Shown in pieces: positions 60,527 through 63,756 of a stretch of 63,756 nucleotides of DNA. The position numbers and the translations under genes were made by a program. Under the pieces are notes generated by a model, which worked only from the letters and a program-made list of their open reading frames with translations, made no database searches and was not told where the DNA came from. Position 1 is the stretch's first letter; every line of letters begins with the position of its first letter. Source of the DNA: Ruminococcaceae bacterium UBA7075 (GTDB lineage Bacteria; Bacillota; Clostridia; Oscillospirales; Acutalibacteraceae); contig DKZL01000066.1 of NCBI GenBank assembly GCA_002493635.1, positions 1 through 63,756 on the forward strand. Reading direction: 5' to 3'.

Positions 60527-60555
60527 TTGACAACACGGAACAAACGTTCTATAAT
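60527..60555 (+). promoter_or_regulatory. uvrA promoter with SOS (LexA) box
   Basis: TTGACA (60527-60532), a 17-bp spacer, TATAAT (60550-60555). The Firmicute LexA site GAAC-N4-GTTC (GAACAAACGTTC, 60538-60549) lies exactly in the spacer, so LexA should block RNA polymerase until DNA damage. Confidence 0.9.
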
Positions 60556-60597
60556 TATAATACAAATATTAAAAATACAAATTTTCGGGAGATAATT

Positions 60598-63417
60598 ATG
60601 GCACAGGATAAAATCATTGTAAAGGGTGCCAAGGAGCACAACCTTAAAAATATTGATGTGGAAATTCCACGTAACAAGCTTGTTGTTATAACAGGTCTTT
60701 CGGGCTCGGGTAAAAGCTCGCTTGCCTTTGATACCATATATGCTGAAGGTCAAAGACGCTATGTTGAAAGTCTGTCATCATACGCAAGAATGTTCTTGGG
60801 GCAAATGGACAAGCCGAGTGTAGAAAGCATTGAGGGTCTTTCACCTGCAATTTCAATAGACCAAAAGACAACATCAAAAAATCCTCGTTCAACAGTCGGT
60901 ACAGTCACCGAAATTTACGACTATTTAAGACTTCTGTATGCACGCATAGGCATTCCACACTGCACTGTCTGCGGCAAGGAAATTGTTCAGCAATCAGTTG
61001 ACCAGATAGTCGATAAAATTATGTCATATGAAGAGGGCACAAAAATTCAGATTATGTCGCCTGTTGTACGGGGCAGAAAGGGCGAACACGCAAAGGTACT
61101 CGAATCAGCCAAAAAATCGGGATATGTGCGTGTCAGAGTGGACGGAATCATATATGATTTGTCAGAGAAAATTCCCATAGAGAAAAATAAGAAGCACAAT
61201 ATAGAGGTTGTAATTGACAGACTTGTTATTAAACCTGAAATCACCTCACGTCTTACAGACAGCATTGAAACAGCTTCAAAGCTGTCAGGCGGCATTATAA
61301 TGGTTAATTTTGTCGGTGGTGAGGATATAATTTTCTCACAAAAGTATGCCTGTCCTGAGCACGGCGTAAGCATTGATGACCTCACCCCCCGAATGTTCTC
61401 GTTTAACAATCCATTCGGTGCCTGTCCGAAATGCACGGGACTGGGTGTTTTTCTTAAAATTGACGAAGCAAAAATAATTCCTGATGAGAACAAAAGCATT
61501 CGACAGGGTGCAATAAAGGGCAGCGGATGGGCACTTGAGGGCAGTTCAATCGCACAAATGTATTTTGAAGCTCTTGCACAGGAGTACAATTTCTCGCTTA
61601 ACACACCGATAAAGGATTTGCCGGACGATGTTGTCAATGTAATTTTGTACGGAACAGGTGACAAACAACTTACAATTAACCGTAAGTCCGTGTACGGAAG
61701 CGGCACATACAAACAGAACTTTGAAGGTATTATTAACAACCTTGAACGTCGTTACCGTGACACAAGCAGTAACTGGATTAAAGACGAAATACGTTCATAT
61801 ATGACTGAAATTCCCTGCGATGCGTGCAAAGGTGACAGGCTTTCGGCGGAAAGTCTTGCAGTCACTGTTGGCGGAGTAAACATTTCGGATTTTTGCAAAA
61901 TGTCCGTTGTGGACGCAATAGATTTCGTAAAAAATCTGACGCTGACAGAAAAAGAACAGATTATCGGCAGGGAAATTATTAAAGAAGTCATTGAACGGCT
62001 TAACTTTTTAAAAAGCGTCGGTCTTGGCTATCTCACACTTTCACGAAGTTCAGGCACACTGAGCGGCGGCGAAAGTCAGCGTATTCGCCTTGCAACACAA
62101 ATCGGCAGTTCGCTTATGGGCGTGCTTTACATTCTTGACGAGCCAAGTATCGGACTTCATCAGCGTGACAATGAAAAACTTCTCGGCACACTAAAGCATC
62201 TGCGTGACCTTGGAAACACGGTAATTGTTGTTGAGCACGACGAGGACACAATGTACGCCGCCGACTGCATTGTAGATGTAGGACCGGGTGCAGGCATTCA
62301 CGGCGGTGAAATTATCTGCGTAGGCGATGTTGAAAAAATAAAGGCTTGCGAGCAGTCAATTACGGGTCAGTATCTCAGCGGAAAGCGATGTGTTCCTGTT
62401 CCCGAAAAACGCAGAAAAGGCAACGGAAAATTTCTTGAAATCAGGGGAGCAAAACAAAACAACCTTAAAAATGTAAATGTAAAAATCCCGCTCGGCGAGT
62501 TTGTTTGCGTTACAGGCGTTTCAGGTTCGGGTAAAAGCTCACTTATCAACGAAATTCTCTACAAAACGCTTGCACGTGAACTGAATGGTGCAAAAACAGT
62601 TTCGGGAAAGCACAAGCAGATTAAGGGAATAGAAAATCTTGACAAGGTCATTGACATTGACCAAAGCCCTATCGGCAGAACTCCCCGCTCAAATCCTGCA
62701 ACATATACAGGTGTATTCACAGATATACGCTCACTTTTTGCATCAACTAACGATGCAAAAATGCGAGGTTACAATCAGGGCAGATTTTCGTTTAATGTCA
62801 AAGGCGGCAGATGCGAATCCTGTCAGGGCGACGGAATTATAAAAATTGAAATGCACTTTTTGTCTGATGTTTATGTACCTTGCGAGGTATGCAAGGGCAA
62901 AAGATACAATCGAGAAACCCTTGAGGTTAAGTACAAAGGCAAATCGATTAATGATGTACTTGAAATGACGGTTGAAGAGGCTCTTGAATTTTTCGCAAAC
63001 CAGCCGAAAATACAACGCAAGCTGAAAACATTGTTTGATGTCGGCTTGGGTTATGTCAAACTCGGACAGCCTGCAACTCAGCTTTCGGGCGGTGAAGCAC
63101 AGCGTGTTAAACTTGCAACCGAGCTATCAAAACGCAGTACAGGCAAAACAATCTATATACTTGACGAGCCAACAACAGGCTTGCATATTGCAGATGTACA
63201 CAAGCTTATTGATGAATTGCAGCTGCTTGTTGAGGGCGGAAACACCGTTGTGGTTATTGAGCATAATCTTGATTTAATCAAGACAGCCGACCACATTATC
63301 GACCTCGGTCCTGAGGGCGGAGATATGGGAGGAACAATCGTTGCACAAGGCACGCCTGAGCAGGTGGCACAAGTTGAAGGCTCATTTACAGGGCAGTATT
63401 TAAAACCGTTGCTCTAA
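60598..63417 (+). CDS. uvrA: Excinuclease ABC subunit A
   Basis: The damage-recognition ATPase of nucleotide excision repair. It is 939 residues, full length. Two ABC ATPase modules: Walker A GLSGSGKSS and GVSGSGKSS, signatures LSGGESQRIRLATQ and LSGGEAQRVKLATE. Zinc-finger Cys sets are CTVCGKE with CPKCTG and CDACKG, then CESCQGDG with CEVCKGKR. GGGAGA precedes the ATG. It has its own SOS-controlled promoter. uvrB and uvrC are not in the window. Confidence 0.98.
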   Translation: MAQDKIIVKGAKEHNLKNIDVEIPRNKLVVITGLSGSGKSSLAFDTIYAEGQRRYVESLSSYARMFLGQMDKPSVESIEGLSPAISIDQKTTSKNPRSTVGTVTEIYDYLRLLYARIGIPHCTVCGKEIVQQSVDQIVDKIMSYEEGTKIQIMSPVVRGRKGEHAKVLESAKKSGYVRVRVDGIIYDLSEKIPIEKNKKHNIEVVIDRLVIKPEITSRLTDSIETASKLSGGIIMVNFVGGEDIIFSQKYACPEHGVSIDDLTPRMFSFNNPFGACPKCTGLGVFLKIDEAKIIPDENKSIRQGAIKGSGWALEGSSIAQMYFEALAQEYNFSLNTPIKDLPDDVVNVILYGTGDKQLTINRKSVYGSGTYKQNFEGIINNLERRYRDTSSNWIKDEIRSYMTEIPCDACKGDRLSAESLAVTVGGVNISDFCKMSVVDAIDFVKNLTLTEKEQIIGREIIKEVIERLNFLKSVGLGYLTLSRSSGTLSGGESQRIRLATQIGSSLMGVLYILDEPSIGLHQRDNEKLLGTLKHLRDLGNTVIVVEHDEDTMYAADCIVDVGPGAGIHGGEIICVGDVEKIKACEQSITGQYLSGKRCVPVPEKRRKGNGKFLEIRGAKQNNLKNVNVKIPLGEFVCVTGVSGSGKSSLINEILYKTLARELNGAKTVSGKHKQIKGIENLDKVIDIDQSPIGRTPRSNPATYTGVFTDIRSLFASTNDAKMRGYNQGRFSFNVKGGRCESCQGDGIIKIEMHFLSDVYVPCEVCKGKRYNRETLEVKYKGKSINDVLEMTVEEALEFFANQPKIQRKLKTLFDVGLGYVKLGQPATQLSGGEAQRVKLATELSKRSTGKTIYILDEPTTGLHIADVHKLIDELQLLVEGGNTVVVIEHNLDLIKTADHIIDLGPEGGDMGGTIVAQGTPEQVAQVEGSFTGQYLKPLL

Positions 63418-63454
63418 TTTTTGCACGCTTCACAAGTTTGATTTGATATGTAAA

Positions 63455-63645
63455 CTCTCGTATCCCGAAGATTTATTTTAGTTGTATGGTTACAATTCAT
63501 AAAGTCCAATCAAGAATAAAATTATTGTTTAGCTGTTTAATAAACTTTTAATAAAAATTCGTAGGGAACGACCCCCGTGTCGTTCCTAATAGTACAGTGC
63601 TATTGTATAAGTGAGGAACGACACAGGGGTCGTTCCCTACGGTAT
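63455..63645. repeat. CCCGAAG / GTAGGGAACG repeat behind uvrA
   Basis: Holds TCCCGAAGATTTATT near its start and a strong inverted repeat: CGTAGGGAACGACCCCC..CGTTCCT against AGGAACGACACAGGGG..CCCTACG, around TAATAGTACAGTGCTATTG. Same words as at 46370. No gene is seen from 63418 to the window end. Confidence 0.75.
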
Positions 63646-63696
63646 TATAAAATATAAGTTTATCTAAACTATAATTTATAATAATCTACAAACATA

Positions 63697-63734
63697 AAGG
63701 CGATAACTCTTACTAATGGTAAGGTTATCGCCTT
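63697..63734. terminator. Terminator-like hairpin at the window end
   Basis: Stem AAGGCGATAAC / GTTATCGCCTT plus inner TTAC/GTAA; T-rich after it on the plus strand. It could end uvrA read-through or a minus-strand gene beyond the window. Confidence 0.7.
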
Positions 63735-63756
63735 AATTTTCGTGAAATATGTCATT

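Overview
The window looks like a chromosomal segment of a low-GC, anaerobic, spore-forming gut Firmicute of the Ruminococcus group. An R. bromii-like organism would fit, but this is an inference from gene content, not from a search. The pointers are two dockerin-bearing secreted proteins (202-2094 and 52566-53603), a type III glutamine synthetase, a FeoA-FeoB fusion, spoVAC and spoVAD, LuxS, a class B sortase, and many TTGACA/TATAAT promoters with AGGAGG-type ribosome sites. No phage, plasmid, transposase or CRISPR genes are seen. Mobile DNA is limited to small non-coding repeats.

Layout. 1-6.4 kb: dockerin/Ig-like/GH25 lysozyme, a C39-like peptidase, feoAB with its small Cys-rich partner, and a lipoprotein. 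6.6-17.1 kb: a nitrogen-assimilation block of amtB fused to a PII domain, glnN, and divergent gltB-gltD. 17.5-21.3 kb: htpG, a Fic protein lacking its catalytic His, and a small HTH regulator divergent from a zinc-ribbon membrane protein. 21.3-25.2 kb: ilvB-ilvN-ilvC and trmL. 25.3-28.4 kb: small protein, M23 endopeptidase, luxS, zinc-ribbon membrane protein. 28.8-34.9 kb: a five-gene run of cysteine desulfurase, thiI, a class B sortase with a CinA/MoaB-like cytosolic domain, a stand-alone domain of the same kind, and an EctB-like aminotransferase. 35-46 kb: spoVAC, valS, PAP2 phosphatase, spoVAD, VanW protein, GT28 glycosyltransferase, serpin and asparaginase. 46.6-51 kb: a small radical SAM/HTH/flavin-type oxidase operon preceded by a 12-codon ORF, a VOC protein, a CAU tRNA, a uracil-DNA glycosylase-like protein, HD and DUF5662-like proteins. 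51.2-60.4 kb: cell-envelope genes (L,D-transpeptidase, dockerin/LRR protein, NlpC/P60 protein, FemX-like transferase) and a two-component system with a third membrane protein. 60.5 kb to the end: uvrA with a clear SOS box.

How the genes work together. AmtB-PII, GlnN and GltBD form a complete ammonium uptake and GS-GOGAT route. IlvBNC give the first two steps of branched-chain amino acid synthesis. The desulfurase-ThiI pair supplies sulfur for 4-thiouridine. Several envelope enzymes (M23, NlpC/P60, L,D-transpeptidase, FemX, VanW, GH25) suggest active wall remodelling, and two of them share a palindrome just downstream of the promoter.

The least explained items are: the sortase with an intracellular CinA/MoaB-like domain and its two co-directional partners; the leader of the dockerin/LRR gene, which can fold into competing hairpins; a roughly 100-nt repeat family placed right after stop codons; a 161-bp palindrome-rich element in two copies with a compensatory base-pair change; and the short ORF-radical SAM-HTH operon. 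All calls come from reading the sequence and known family motifs; no database search was run.
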